DNA from: an uncultured Lutibacter sp.
GTDB lineage: Bacteria; Bacteroidota; Bacteroidia; Flavobacteriales; Flavobacteriaceae
DNA length: 49,020 nucleotides
Assembly (NCBI RefSeq): GCF_937891065.1
Contig: NZ_CALAEQ010000224.1
Location: 1-49,020 of the forward strand
Direction of reading: 5' to 3'
The notes below the pieces were generated by a model, which searched no databases, was not told the origin of the DNA, and was given only the letters and a program-made list of their open reading frames with translations. This document shows positions 34,985 through 44,048 of this stretch, one piece after another (position 1 is the first letter of the stretch; every line of letters starts with the position of its first letter). Both the position numbers and the translations under genes were made by a program.

Positions 34985-35041
34985 GTTCTTTTAAATACTA
35001 AAAAAAAGTAATAAAAAACTTGACTATTTGAGTAAAAAAAT

Positions 35042-35049
35042 TATTTTTG
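35042..35049 (+). promoter_or_regulatory. -7 promoter element TATTTTTG
   Basis: Exact TAnnTTTG match 22 bases before the ATG at 35072. Confidence 0.65.
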
Positions 35050-35071
35050 CAAAAAATTAATACGAGAACAC

Positions 35072-35293
35072 ATGTATTGGACATTAGAATTAGCATCTTA
35101 TTTATCAGATGCACCTTGGCCGGCAACAAAAGATGAATTGGTTGATTATGCAATTAGAACTGGAGCACCTCTGGAAGTTGTAGAAAACCTTCAAGAACTT
35201 GAGGATGAAGAAGAAAATTTTGAATCTATAATTGAAATTTGGCCAGATTATCCGTCTGAAGATGATTATCTTTGGAACGAAGATGAATACTAA
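35072..35293 (+). CDS. DUF2795-family small acidic protein
   Basis: 73 residues: MYWTLELASYLSDAPWPATK, then DELVDYAIRTGAPLEVVENL and an acidic tail with many Glu and Asp (EDEEENFESIIEIWPDYPS and DDYLWNEDEY). The N-terminal half resembles the DUF2795 helical domain. There is no signal peptide. It sits just upstream of secA but is separated from it by a strong terminator, so it is a one-gene unit. The role is unknown. Confidence 0.82.
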   Translation: MYWTLELASYLSDAPWPATKDELVDYAIRTGAPLEVVENLQELEDEEENFESIIEIWPDYPSEDDYLWNEDEY

Positions 35294-35308
35294 AAAATAA
35301 CAAAATAC

Positions 35309-35336
35309 AAAAAGTCTCGTTGGAGACTTTTTTTTT
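35309..35336 (+). terminator. Intrinsic terminator
   Basis: AAAGTCTC pairs with GAGACTTT across a GTTG loop and is followed by a long T run. It ends the DUF2795 transcript before secA. Confidence 0.92.
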
Positions 35337-35467
35337 GCTTTATTAACTAAAATTTTAATCATATTTTAAGCCTTTTAAAATTAAAATATTTTAAATTCGC
35401 TTACTATTTAGATAACAACACAGATTACACAAACAATAAGTATTCAATAAAAATTGACACATTAATT

Positions 35468-38400
35468 ATGAGTATTATAAATTCAGTACTGAAAGTATTT
35501 GTTGGAGATAAAAAGAAGAAAGATTTAAAAATACTTCAACCAATTGTCACTAATACTATTTCTTTTGAAAAAGAAATTTCAGCATTAACAAACGACCAAT
35601 TAAGAGATAAAACTAATTATTTCAAACTTAAAATAGCAGAAGCTACTAATGAATTTACTTCAAGAATAAAAACTCTAGAAGAAGAAGCTCATGAAGCTAG
35701 TGTTGACAGAAAAGAAGAAATTTATGCTGAAATTGACTCCTTAGCAGATGATTCTTATGAAACTTCCGAAAAGGTTCTAACAGAAATTATGCCTGAGGCT
35801 TTTGCTGTTATTAAAGAAACGGCAAAACGTTTTACTGAAAATGACTCAATTACAGTAACTGCTTCACCTTTTGATCGAGAACTTTCCGCAACAAGAGAAA
35901 ACATAACTCTTGATAATGACAAAGCAACATGGGCAAATAAATGGGATGCTCAAGGAAAAGAAGTTACTTGGGATATGATACATTATGATGTTCAGTTAAT
36001 TGGTGGTTCTGTTTTACATCAAGGTAACATTGCAGAAATGATGACTGGTGAAGGAAAAACATTGGTATCTACACTTCCTGTTTATTTAAATGCACTTACT
36101 GGTAATGGTGTGCATGTTGTAACAGTAAATGATTACTTGGCAAAACGTGATGCGGCTTGGATGGGCCCAATTTTTGAATTTCATGGTTTAAGTATAGATT
36201 GTATAGATCACCACCAACCAAATTCCGACGCTCGTAGAAAAGCTTATAATTCAGATATTACTTATGGTACTAATAATGAATTTGGATTTGACTACTTACG
36301 TGATAATATGGCTCATTCACCAAATGATTTAGTACAACGTCCGCATAACTACGCTATAGTAGATGAGGTGGATTCTGTATTAGTTGATGATGCTCGTACA
36401 CCGTTAATTATTTCAGGAGCAACTGCAAATGCTGACCGACATGAATTTAATGAATTAAAACCAAGTGTAGATAAAATAGTTTCAACACAACGTAATTATT
36501 TAACTGCAGTTTTAGCTGAAGTAAAAAAATTAATTAAGGATGGTGACACGAAAGAAGCTGGTTTTTTATTGCTTCGAGTTTATAGAGGATTACCAAAAAG
36601 TAAAGCATTAATTAAATTTTTAAGTCAGGAAGGTATTAAACTGTTATTGCAAAAGACTGAGAATTTTTACATGCAAGATAACAATCGTGAAATGCCTAAA
36701 ATTGACGAGGAATTATATTTTGTTATTGATGAAAAAAACAATTCTATTGAATTAACAGATAAAGGAATTACATTTTTATCAGGTGATGATGGTGATGAAA
36801 ACTTCTTTATTTTACCAGATTTAAGTACAGCAATTGGCCAGATAGATAGTGACGATTCTAGCGTAGAGGAAAAAACTTCTAAAAAAGAAGAATTATACCG
36901 CGATTTCAGTATAAAAAGTGAGCGAATTCACACCATGAACCAATTATTAAAAGCATACACTTTATTTGAAAAAGATATTGAGTATGTAATCATGGATGAC
37001 AAAATTAAAATTGTTGATGAACAAACTGGTCGTATTATGGATGGCCGACGTTATTCAGATGGTTTACATCAAGCAATTGAAGCAAAAGAAAATGTAAAAA
37101 TTGAAGCTGCTACGCAAACATATGCAACTGTAACACTGCAAAATTACTTCAGAATGTATCGTAAACTTTCTGGTATGACGGGTACAGCTATTACTGAAGC
37201 AGGTGAATTTTGGGATATTTATAAATTAGATGTTATTGAAATTCCAACAAACGTTCCATTAATTCGTGATGATAGAGAAGATTTCGTTTTCAAAACAAAA
37301 CGTGAAAAATACAATGCAGTTATAGATGAAATTGAAAGATTAGTGAAGCTAGGTCGTCCAATTTTAGTTGGTACTACCTCTGTAGAAATTTCTGAATTAT
37401 TAGGTAGAATGCTAGCAATCAGAAAAATTAATCACAATGTATTAAATGCTAAACTTCATAAAAAAGAAGCTGATATTGTTGCACAAGCAGGTAATGCAGG
37501 TATTGTTACAATAGCAACCAATATGGCAGGACGTGGAACGGATATTAAATTATCTGATGAAGTAAAGGCTGCAGGAGGTTTAGCTATTGTTGGTACAGAA
37601 CGTCATGATTCTCGTCGTGTTGACCGTCAGTTACGTGGTCGTGCAGGTCGTCAGGGAGATCCAGGTTCTTCACAGTTTTATGTATCATTAGAAGATAATT
37701 TAATGCGTTTATTTGGCTCAGAACGTATTGCAAAAATGATGGATAGAATGGGATTACAAGAAGGTGAAGTAATTCAACATTCTATGATTACCAAATCTAT
37801 TGAAAGAGCACAACGTAAAGTTGAAGAAAATAACTTTGGAGTTCGTAAAAGATTACTTGAATATGATGATGTAATGAATTCTCAACGTGAAGTTGTTTAC
37901 AAACGTCGCCGCCACGCATTATACGGAGACCGTTTACAAGTTGATATTGTAAATATGATTTTTGACACTTGCAATCTCTTAGTAAAAGAAAATAAATTTA
38001 CCAATGATTTTCAAAATTTCGAATTTGAATTAATTCGATTTTCATCAACTAGTTCTCCTTTTACCCAAGAAGAATTTAAAACATTAACTGAGCAAGAACT
38101 TACAGATCAACTATTTGATGTCGTTTATAAAAATTATAAAGAAAAATTAGAAAGAAGCGCAAAAGCAGCTTATCCTGTAATTAAAGATGTTTATGAAAAT
38201 CAAGGTGATAAGTATGAACGAATTGTAGTTCCTTTTACTGATGGAACAAAAGAATTAAAAGTAGTTACAAATTTAAAAGAAGCTTACGAATCTAATGGAA
38301 AAGGATTAGTTACCGATTTTGAAAAAAATATTACGCTTGCAATAATTGACGATACTTGGAAAGATCATTTACGCCAAATGGATGAGCTTAAACAATCTGT

Positions 38401-38806
38401 TCAAAATGCAACATATGAGCAAAAAGATCCGCTCTTAATTTACAAATTTGAATCGTTTGAATTGTTTAATGGAATGCTTGATAAAGTTAATAAAGAAGTT
38501 TTATCATTCTTATTTAAAGGAGAATTACCATCTCAAGCGGTAAATCAGGTTTCACAAGCAAGAGAGCAAAAAAGAGAAAAAGTTCAATTAAGTAAAGAAG
38601 AATATAGCAACCAATCTGAAAGTGCACAAACCAATCAAACACAACAGCCTCAAATAGTTGAAACAATTGTTAGATCTGAACGAAAAGTTGGTAGAAACGA
38701 GCACGTTACTATAAAAAATGTAATGACTGGTGAAAACAAATCATTAAAATTCAAACAAGCTATTCCGTTAATTCAAAAAGGAGATTGGGTACTTGTAGAT
38801 GAATAA
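35468..38806 (+). CDS. secA: Preprotein translocase ATPase SecA
   Basis: 1112 residues, longer than the 901 of E. coli, as is normal in Bacteroidota. Walker A is AEMMTGEGKTLVSTLP near residue 193, followed by HVVTVNDYLAKRDAAWM; the DEVD box is IVDEVDSVLVDDARTPLIISG near 300. The preprotein cross-linking region carries an insert of roughly 130 residues (NELKPSVDKIVSTQRNYL and onward) known in this phylum. The helicase motif GRGTDIKL and the arginine-finger region RRVDRQLRGRAGRQGDPG are intact. The C-terminal zinc-binding SecB site is missing; the chain ends MTGENKSLKFKQAI and LIQKGDWVLVDE. It drives Sec export at the inner membrane. Confidence 0.97.
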   Translation: MSIINSVLKVFVGDKKKKDLKILQPIVTNTISFEKEISALTNDQLRDKTNYFKLKIAEATNEFTSRIKTLEEEAHEASVDRKEEIYAEIDSLADDSYETSEKVLTEIMPEAFAVIKETAKRFTENDSITVTASPFDRELSATRENITLDNDKATWANKWDAQGKEVTWDMIHYDVQLIGGSVLHQGNIAEMMTGEGKTLVSTLPVYLNALTGNGVHVVTVNDYLAKRDAAWMGPIFEFHGLSIDCIDHHQPNSDARRKAYNSDITYGTNNEFGFDYLRDNMAHSPNDLVQRPHNYAIVDEVDSVLVDDARTPLIISGATANADRHEFNELKPSVDKIVSTQRNYLTAVLAEVKKLIKDGDTKEAGFLLLRVYRGLPKSKALIKFLSQEGIKLLLQKTENFYMQDNNREMPKIDEELYFVIDEKNNSIELTDKGITFLSGDDGDENFFILPDLSTAIGQIDSDDSSVEEKTSKKEELYRDFSIKSERIHTMNQLLKAYTLFEKDIEYVIMDDKIKIVDEQTGRIMDGRRYSDGLHQAIEAKENVKIEAATQTYATVTLQNYFRMYRKLSGMTGTAITEAGEFWDIYKLDVIEIPTNVPLIRDDREDFVFKTKREKYNAVIDEIERLVKLGRPILVGTTSVEISELLGRMLAIRKINHNVLNAKLHKKEADIVAQAGNAGIVTIATNMAGRGTDIKLSDEVKAAGGLAIVGTERHDSRRVDRQLRGRAGRQGDPGSSQFYVSLEDNLMRLFGSERIAKMMDRMGLQEGEVIQHSMITKSIERAQRKVEENNFGVRKRLLEYDDVMNSQREVVYKRRRHALYGDRLQVDIVNMIFDTCNLLVKENKFTNDFQNFEFELIRFSSTSSPFTQEEFKTLTEQELTDQLFDVVYKNYKEKLERSAKAAYPVIKDVYENQGDKYERIVVPFTDGTKELKVVTNLKEAYESNGKGLVTDFEKNITLAIIDDTWKDHLRQMDELKQSVQNATYEQKDPLLIYKFESFELFNGMLDKVNKEVLSFLFKGELPSQAVNQVSQAREQKREKVQLSKEEYSNQSESAQTNQTQQPQIVETIVRSERKVGRNEHVTIKNVMTGENKSLKFKQAIPLIQKGDWVLVDE

Positions 38807-38812
38807 AACTTA

Positions 38813-38856
38813 AAAGCAACTTAAACTTAGAATAATAGGTAAGTTTAAGTTGCTTA
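38813..38856 (+). terminator. Hairpin after secA
   Basis: AAGCAACTTAAACTTA and its perfect complement (16 bp) around a 10-base loop. It lacks a clean T run on either side, so it may end transcription or protect a 3' end. Confidence 0.65.
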
Positions 38857-38881
38857 ATTATAAGATTTTCAAACCTTATTT

Positions 38882-39313
38882 TTATTCGATTTCTTCATGT
38901 TTAAATAAGCTAATTCCTTCATCAGAAATAGTAATTAATTGTTGTCTAAACAAACCACCTACAGCACTTTTAAAAGACTTTTTACTCATTCCTAATTGAT
39001 ATTTTATTTCATCAGGACTACTTTTATCGTGTAAACCAATAAAACCATCATGCTGTCTTAACGCATTTAGTATAATAATTTCATTTTTAACAATAGTATG
39101 CTTAAAACCAACTGCTTGTAAGCTTATATCTAATTTTTCATCTTCACGAATTTTCTTTATATAGCCTACCAATTTTTGACCTTCTTCAATTTTTTGGTAC
39201 AGTTCGTTTTTATAAAGCAATCCTTCAAATTCTTCATTTACCAACACTGTAAAACCCATTCCAGTATTTCTTACTACAATTAAATCTACTTTATCTCCTA
39301 CTTTTAAATCCAT
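38882..39313 (-). CDS. Short CvfB-like RNA-binding protein (S1 domain plus winged helix)
   Basis: 143 residues. The first 65 are an S1-like OB fold (MDLKVGDKVDLIVVRNTGMG, LYKNELYQKIEEGQKLVGYIKKI, EDEKLDISLQ); the rest resembles the C-terminal winged helix of CvfB (ILNALRQHDGFIGLHDKSSPDEI, LGMSKKSFKSAVGGLFRQQLI). Characterised CvfB proteins are about 280-300 residues with three S1 domains, so this is roughly half-length, yet both ends look natural. It lies 3 bases downstream of menD and so is co-transcribed with it. Probable role is RNA binding in post-transcriptional control; the direct target is unknown. Confidence 0.8.
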   Translation of the reverse strand: MDLKVGDKVDLIVVRNTGMGFTVLVNEEFEGLLYKNELYQKIEEGQKLVGYIKKIREDEKLDISLQAVGFKHTIVKNEIIILNALRQHDGFIGLHDKSSPDEIKYQLGMSKKSFKSAVGGLFRQQLITISDEGISLFKHEEIE

Positions 39314-39316
39314 TTT

Positions 39317-40984
39317 TTATTCTTTTAAATTGTTGAAATATGCTTTTAATATTTGATCGTTTTCTTCTCTTGGTGTAAATATTTCTAATAATTTCGGAAG
39401 CTTAGATGTTTCATAAAAATTAGAAAGTTGATTATTTAAATCTTCTTCATTTTTAGCTGTAACATACTCAAAATTATGCATTTTACATAAATGTTCAGCA
39501 GTTAAATTATGTGGTGTTTCAAAATAATCCAGCGCATTTGAATCTTTTGGACCTGGAATAAATCTAAAAATACCTCCACCTCCATTATTTATTACAATAA
39601 TTCTAAAATTATTTGGAATGTAATTATTCCATAAAGCGTTACTGTCGTAAAAAAAACTAATATCACCTGTAATAAATACTGTATTTTCTTTTGATGAAAA
39701 TGCTGCACCAATTGCTGTACTTGTACTTCCATCAATACCACTTGTACCTCTATTACAAAATACACGCAATGTTTTGTTTATATTAAATAATTGCGAATAG
39801 CGTATTACTGAGCTATTACCTAATTGCAATTGTGAACTATTAGGGATTGAAGGTAGCAACTTACTGAATACTTTTAAATCTGAAAACGCACAATTATCAA
39901 TAAATTCTTGATGCTTATTTAATCTAAATTCTTTTTTTCGCAACCAATAATCTTGATAGTGACTTTTGGTTGGTTTGGTTAAAAAGAAAAACTGACTAAA
40001 AAATAATTGTGGCGATATTTTAAAATGATGGTTTAAGCAATGAAACGTGTCAAATGCTCTTTTAGCATCGGCATGCCAATGATGTGTTGGCTTAAATTTT
40101 CTTAAATGTTCCTTTATTTTTTTTGAAACAATTAATCCCCCTAAACTTATTAAAATATCTGGTTGAAATTTTCCCAATTCATCTTCCTCTAAGGGAAAAA
40201 TTAATTTATCAATACTATTTATAAATTTTGGATGTGAAACATTCGCTGTATTCTCTATCAAAACTAAAACCGAAGGATCTTTCAGTAAATATTCTAACTG
40301 AGTTTGCAATAATTCATCAGGAAAATGTTCTCCAACCAATACCATTTTCTTTGTTGAAGCATTCCAAATAGTTGCAAATTTTTGAAGTTCATCTACATCT
40401 AAAGGAATTTCATCTAATAAACTCTCTTTTAGCTCTTCAACATCTTCAATTTTATTATATTCAACTTCTTCAATTTCATACAAAGGGTCATTAAAAGGAA
40501 CATTTATATGTACTGGACCTTTTTTATTTATAGCTGTTTCAATAGCTTTATTAATATTTTCTTCATCATTTTCAAAACCTAAATTAGCATTGTATAAAAT
40601 ATGATTATCAAATACATTTTCTTGTCTAATTGTTTGTCCGTCACCAATATCAATTAAATGAGCAGGTCTATCTGCCGAAATAATTAGTAAAGGAATATTA
40701 CTATAAAATGCTTCCGCAATTGCTGGATAATAATTTAACAATGCTGAGCCCGATGTGCATAATAAAGCTATAGGTTTACGAGTTTGCTGTGCAATTCCTA
40801 ACGCAAAGAAAGCAGCGCAACGCTCATCAACAATAGATAGTGTTTTAATTTCTTTAGCCTCATTAAAACCCATAATTAAAGGTGCATTTCTTGAGCCTGG
40901 TGAAATTACAACTGTATTTACATTAAAATGCTCGCAGCTTTTTACCACTAATTGAGCTAATTTATTTTTTGGGAATTGACGCAT
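39317..40984 (-). CDS. menD: SEPHCHC synthase (menaquinone synthesis)
   Basis: 555 residues of the ThDP-dependent MenD family. The N-terminal segment VISPGSRNAPLIMGF (27-41), the Glu-bearing SIVDERCAAFFALGIAQ and LLCTSGSALLNYYPAIAEA are present; the C-terminal cofactor region has FITGDISFFYDSNALW and IVINNGGGGIFRFIPG. It condenses 2-oxoglutarate with isochorismate in the classical menaquinone path. It has its own consensus -7 element (41014-41007), so it can be made independently from the menF operon upstream. Confidence 0.95.
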   Translation of the reverse strand: MRQFPKNKLAQLVVKSCEHFNVNTVVISPGSRNAPLIMGFNEAKEIKTLSIVDERCAAFFALGIAQQTRKPIALLCTSGSALLNYYPAIAEAFYSNIPLLIISADRPAHLIDIGDGQTIRQENVFDNHILYNANLGFENDEENINKAIETAINKKGPVHINVPFNDPLYEIEEVEYNKIEDVEELKESLLDEIPLDVDELQKFATIWNASTKKMVLVGEHFPDELLQTQLEYLLKDPSVLVLIENTANVSHPKFINSIDKLIFPLEEDELGKFQPDILISLGGLIVSKKIKEHLRKFKPTHHWHADAKRAFDTFHCLNHHFKISPQLFFSQFFFLTKPTKSHYQDYWLRKKEFRLNKHQEFIDNCAFSDLKVFSKLLPSIPNSSQLQLGNSSVIRYSQLFNINKTLRVFCNRGTSGIDGSTSTAIGAAFSSKENTVFITGDISFFYDSNALWNNYIPNNFRIIVINNGGGGIFRFIPGPKDSNALDYFETPHNLTAEHLCKMHNFEYVTAKNEEDLNNQLSNFYETSKLPKLLEIFTPREENDQILKAYFNNLKE

Positions 40985-41006
40985 TTACACTATAAAATTA
41001 AAGATG

Positions 41007-41014
41007 CAAAGTTA
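41007..41014 (-). promoter_or_regulatory. -7 promoter element TAACTTTG for menD
   Basis: Exact TAnnTTTG on the minus strand in the 95-base gap between menF and menD, 22 bases before the menD ATG. Confidence 0.65.
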
Positions 41015-41079
41015 CGGAAAGTAATTTTAGAAATTATTGAATAAAAACAAGTATTATTACACATCAAAATTATGAAATA

Positions 41080-42150
41080 CTATAATATTTTTTTCATAAC
41101 CTTTGCTTTAGAAACTGTTTCTTCCCACTCATTTTCAGCAATACTATCTATCGTAATTCCACCACCAATATAAATTGAAACTATATTATCATTTAATTGC
41201 ATACAACGCAAATTCACAAATAAACTAGTGCAATTATCAATATTCAGCTCTCCTAAATAACCCGTATAATAAGACCTATTATATTCTTCATTTTCTAAAA
41301 TAAATTTAATTGCTTTATCTTTAGGCAAACCACAAACCGCAGGTGTTGGATGTAGTGAATCTATCAAATTGCTAAGTGAGCTACTCGATTTTAATTTTCC
41401 AGAAATATCTGTTCTAATATGCAATAAATTTCCAGCCTTCACGGTATATGCTTCTGAAACTTTAATAGTATCAATACTCAATTTTATATTTTCTAAAATA
41501 TAATCAGTTACAAATTGTTGCTCTTGTTTTTCTTTTTCTTTCCAAACAACATTGGTGGAATTTTCATATAGTTGAGTCCCCGCCAGAGCCATTGTTTTAA
41601 ATTTATTATGGCTTACACTTATCAATTGTTCAGGACTTGCACCCATCCATAATCCAACACGTGGATGATACCATAAATACACAAAAGCATTTTTGTAGCT
41701 ATTCAGCATTTTTTTTAAGGTATCAATAACATCAATCTTATCAATTTCTAGCGTTTCCTTTCTTGATAAAACAACTTTTTTTACATTATTATTTTGAATA
41801 AAATCAATTCCTTTATTTACTAATTGAATATGATTTTCTTTTGAATATTCATTAGAAATAATATTAAAATTCGAATCGTTTCTCTTTATTTTTAAATCAG
41901 CACTCTCTGAAACTTCAGAAGTTAGAAGTGTACATTCATTTATAGGAAATAATAGTTCTTTTTCATTCTTATTAAATGGTGCAAAAACGAAACCTTGATC
42001 TTCAAAAGAATTTAAATAATGTAGTTCGTCATTATTTTGAATATATGCAGTTATGCATGCCTCATCCGGCTTTCTAAAAACAACCAATGGTGTATTTGAG
42101 TTATAAAACTCAGAAATTTCATTAAAAAAATTTATAATTTCTTTTTGCAA
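41080..42150 (-). CDS. menF: Isochorismate synthase
   Basis: 356 residues of the chorismate-binding family (ADIC/isochorismate/anthranilate synthase fold). Family segments are NNVKKVVLSRKETLEI, FVYLWYHPRVGLWMGASPEQLISV, KTMALAGTQ, HLRTDISGKL, LHPTPAVCGLPKDKAIKFI, YNRSYYTGYLGEL and IYIGGGITIDSIAENEWEET with metal-binding Glu residues. It turns chorismate into isochorismate. The neighbouring menD makes the menaquinone role more likely than siderophore synthesis. Its start is 6 bases downstream of the alpha/beta hydrolase gene, so the two are in one operon. Confidence 0.9.
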   Translation of the reverse strand: MQKEIINFFNEISEFYNSNTPLVVFRKPDEACITAYIQNNDELHYLNSFEDQGFVFAPFNKNEKELLFPINECTLLTSEVSESADLKIKRNDSNFNIISNEYSKENHIQLVNKGIDFIQNNNVKKVVLSRKETLEIDKIDVIDTLKKMLNSYKNAFVYLWYHPRVGLWMGASPEQLISVSHNKFKTMALAGTQLYENSTNVVWKEKEKQEQQFVTDYILENIKLSIDTIKVSEAYTVKAGNLLHIRTDISGKLKSSSSLSNLIDSLHPTPAVCGLPKDKAIKFILENEEYNRSYYTGYLGELNIDNCTSLFVNLRCMQLNDNIVSIYIGGGITIDSIAENEWEETVSKAKVMKKIL

Positions 42151-42156
42151 TTGATT

Positions 42157-43017
42157 TTAATTTAACTGTTGAAGTAGTACGCTTTTAATTTCATTAAAAT
42201 TAGACCAAACCAATCCGTGTCCGGCATGATTCAAAGTTACTAAATCAAATTGTTGTGAAGAAAATTTTTCTTTTAAATATAATGAATTTTCAAACGGAAC
42301 AATCCAATCTTCATTTCCATGAATACTTATAATTTTTGAAGGATTCTCATTCCAAGTAGTATCAAAATTTTGTAAATCTTTTTTATGTGATAACTTTTCT
42401 TTTGAAGCTGCTTTCCAAACTTTTGGCAATAACCATCTTGTTGCAGTCCATTTATAAAAATTAAGAGCCCAAGGCATTGGTTCTACTTTTGAATATACCG
42501 CAGGAGCTAACAATATTATTTTTTTATATTCATTCTTGGAAGCTAAAGCAATTGGGCCACCATAAGAATATCCAACCAAAATTGTATTTTTTTTTATCAA
42601 ATCTTTGGTTAAATCTTCCAATAAATCGGTTTCAAAAGCAATAGATTCTTGAACATTTCCTGTTTGTTTTGTACCATAACCAATTCTATCATAAGAAATT
42701 AAATTAGCTTTCTTATTCAACTCAATATCAACTAAATACTTTTTAAAATCTAACGCTGATCCTATAGAACCATGAATAAACACAATGATCGGAAGTAAGG
42801 TATCCATTTCTTTTTGAGTTTCTATAACTCTATATTTAAACTCTTTAAATGTATGTTCAGATATATAAACCTGACTATTACTTTCAACAAAATCATTTAT
42901 AATTTTTTTATCAGATTTAGGAATTGAAAAACGATAAAACGTAATTATTAAAGCTACTAAAAGAACACTTAAAAAAATTGCAATAATTTTTAAAATCTTT
43001 TTAAATTTTTGCAACAT
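42157..43017 (-). CDS. Membrane-anchored alpha/beta hydrolase
   Basis: 286 residues. The N-terminal segment KKILKIIAIFLSVLLVALIITFY (about 6-28) is a signal anchor, so the catalytic domain lies in the periplasm. The oxyanion region is VFIHGSIGSALDFKK; the nucleophile elbow is GYSYGG (Ser near 151); the acid is Asp in HGNEDWIVPF and the base His in NHAGHGLVW. It sits between the hotdog thioesterase and menF and is probably co-transcribed, but MenH (SHCHC synthase) is cytoplasmic in known systems, so I do not call it MenH. Substrate unknown. Confidence 0.85.
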   Translation of the reverse strand: MLQKFKKILKIIAIFLSVLLVALIITFYRFSIPKSDKKIINDFVESNSQVYISEHTFKEFKYRVIETQKEMDTLLPIIVFIHGSIGSALDFKKYLVDIELNKKANLISYDRIGYGTKQTGNVQESIAFETDLLEDLTKDLIKKNTILVGYSYGGPIALASKNEYKKIILLAPAVYSKVEPMPWALNFYKWTATRWLLPKVWKAASKEKLSHKKDLQNFDTTWNENPSKIISIHGNEDWIVPFENSLYLKEKFSSQQFDLVTLNHAGHGLVWSNFNEIKSVLLQQLN

Positions 43018-43023
43018 AGCTAA

Positions 43024-43440
43024 TTATTTCGCTAAAATATAATTCGTTATTTTACAAATTGAAATCACTCTTTCTCTTTCATCAACAACTTTAATTTCAA
43101 CTAAATGAATTGTTTTTCCTTTATGAATAATTTTAGCTGTAGCAGTAACAATTCCACTTTTTACACTTCTTAAATGGTTTGCTGAAAATTCAATACCTCG
43201 AACACTATATTTTTCTCTATCAATTGCTAATAATGAAGCTGGACTTCCAACACTTTCTGCCAAAGCCATGGTTGCTCCTCCATTTAAAATTCCATCAGGC
43301 TGATGAACTCTTGAATTCACAGGCATTGTTGCTACTAAGTAATCTTCACCAAAATCTACATACTTAATTTCTAAAGTTTCCATCAATGTATTTTCACACA
43401 TCTTATTTAACATTGTTAATGTTGCTGTTTTATCACTCAT
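43024..43440 (-). CDS. Hotdog-fold thioesterase (PaaI/MenI-like)
   Basis: 138 residues. Hotdog motifs: YLVATMPVNSRVHQPDGILNGGATMALAESVGSPAS with the catalytic Glu of the central helix and the Gly-Gly turn, and GIEFSANHLRSVKSGIVTATAKIIHKGKTIHLVEIKV. Members hydrolyse aryl- or acyl-CoA esters. As first gene of the group leading to menF and menD, a role as 1,4-dihydroxy-2-naphthoyl-CoA thioesterase (MenI) is a reasonable inference. The ATG at 43440 faces the divergent gene at 43519; the promoters share 78 bases. Confidence 0.87.
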   Translation of the reverse strand: MSDKTATLTMLNKMCENTLMETLEIKYVDFGEDYLVATMPVNSRVHQPDGILNGGATMALAESVGSPASLLAIDREKYSVRGIEFSANHLRSVKSGIVTATAKIIHKGKTIHLVEIKVVDERERVISICKITNYILAK

Positions 43441-43487
43441 AAAAAAATTGTTAGGCCGTAAAAATAAGAATTTAAAACTTTAAATAG

Positions 43488-43495
43488 TACCTTTG
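43488..43495 (+). promoter_or_regulatory. -7 promoter element TACCTTTG
   Basis: Exact TAnnTTTG match 23 bases before the ATG at 43519, supporting that start over a TTG at 43504. Confidence 0.68.
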
Positions 43496-43518
43496 CAAAC
43501 TAATTGTATTTTATTAAA

Positions 43519-44019
43519 ATGGCTTACAGAATTAGAATTATTTTAGATGTTAAGAATGATGTGATTAGAGATCTAATTGTAGATAAAACTATAAATTTAG
43601 AAGAATTACATTTTACCATAGCAAAAGCTTTTGGCTTTAAAGGGCAAGAAATGGCTTCATTTTACGAGACTGATAATAATTGGGAACAAGGAGATGAAAT
43701 TCCGCTTATCGATATGTCTGAAGAAGATAACTTACAAGAAATGAATACTTTATTAGTTTCTGACATTTTCAAAAAAGTAGGCAATAAACTAATCTATGTG
43801 TATGATTTTATGGCAATGTGGACATTCTTTGTTGAATTAGCTGAAATTATAAACACTCCTGAAGAAGGCTTACCTAAAATAGCTTTATCATTTGGAAATA
43901 CACCTGATGAAGCACCAGAGAAGAAATTTAAAGCCGAAAAATCAATGGATGATTTTGACGCTTTTGATGACGAAAGTTTCTTAGATAATATTGATGATGT
44001 GGACTTTGACAATTATTAA
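43519..44019 (+). CDS. pRiA4b ORF-3-like / IS1096 passenger-like protein
   Basis: 166 residues from MAYRIRIILDVKNDVIRDLIVD, similar to the plasmid pRiA4b ORF-3 family. The family's LEELHFTIAKAFGFKGQEMASFYETDNNW core and VGNKLIYVYDFMAMWTFFVEL are seen; the C-terminal tail after about residue 120 is very acidic (SMDDFDAFDDESFLDNIDDV). The name comes from mobile elements but nothing mobile adjoins it; it is probably a chromosomal house protein of unknown function. It has its own promoter and converges on the gene at 44049 with a weak hairpin (AAGGA and TCCTT, 44022-44041) between. Confidence 0.8.
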   Translation: MAYRIRIILDVKNDVIRDLIVDKTINLEELHFTIAKAFGFKGQEMASFYETDNNWEQGDEIPLIDMSEEDNLQEMNTLLVSDIFKKVGNKLIYVYDFMAMWTFFVELAEIINTPEEGLPKIALSFGNTPDEAPEKKFKAEKSMDDFDAFDDESFLDNIDDVDFDNY

Positions 44020-44048
44020 CTAAGGAATTTAAAATCTCCTTTAATATT

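Noticed and set aside
43504-43518. TTG start for the pRiA4b ORF-3-like protein
   Set aside because: It is at or near the expected transcription start; ATG 43519 gives the normal family beginning MAYRIRI.
43519-44019. Mobile element around the IS1096-passenger-like gene
   Set aside because: No transposase, inverted repeats or target duplications nearby; the gene has its own promoter and normal composition.
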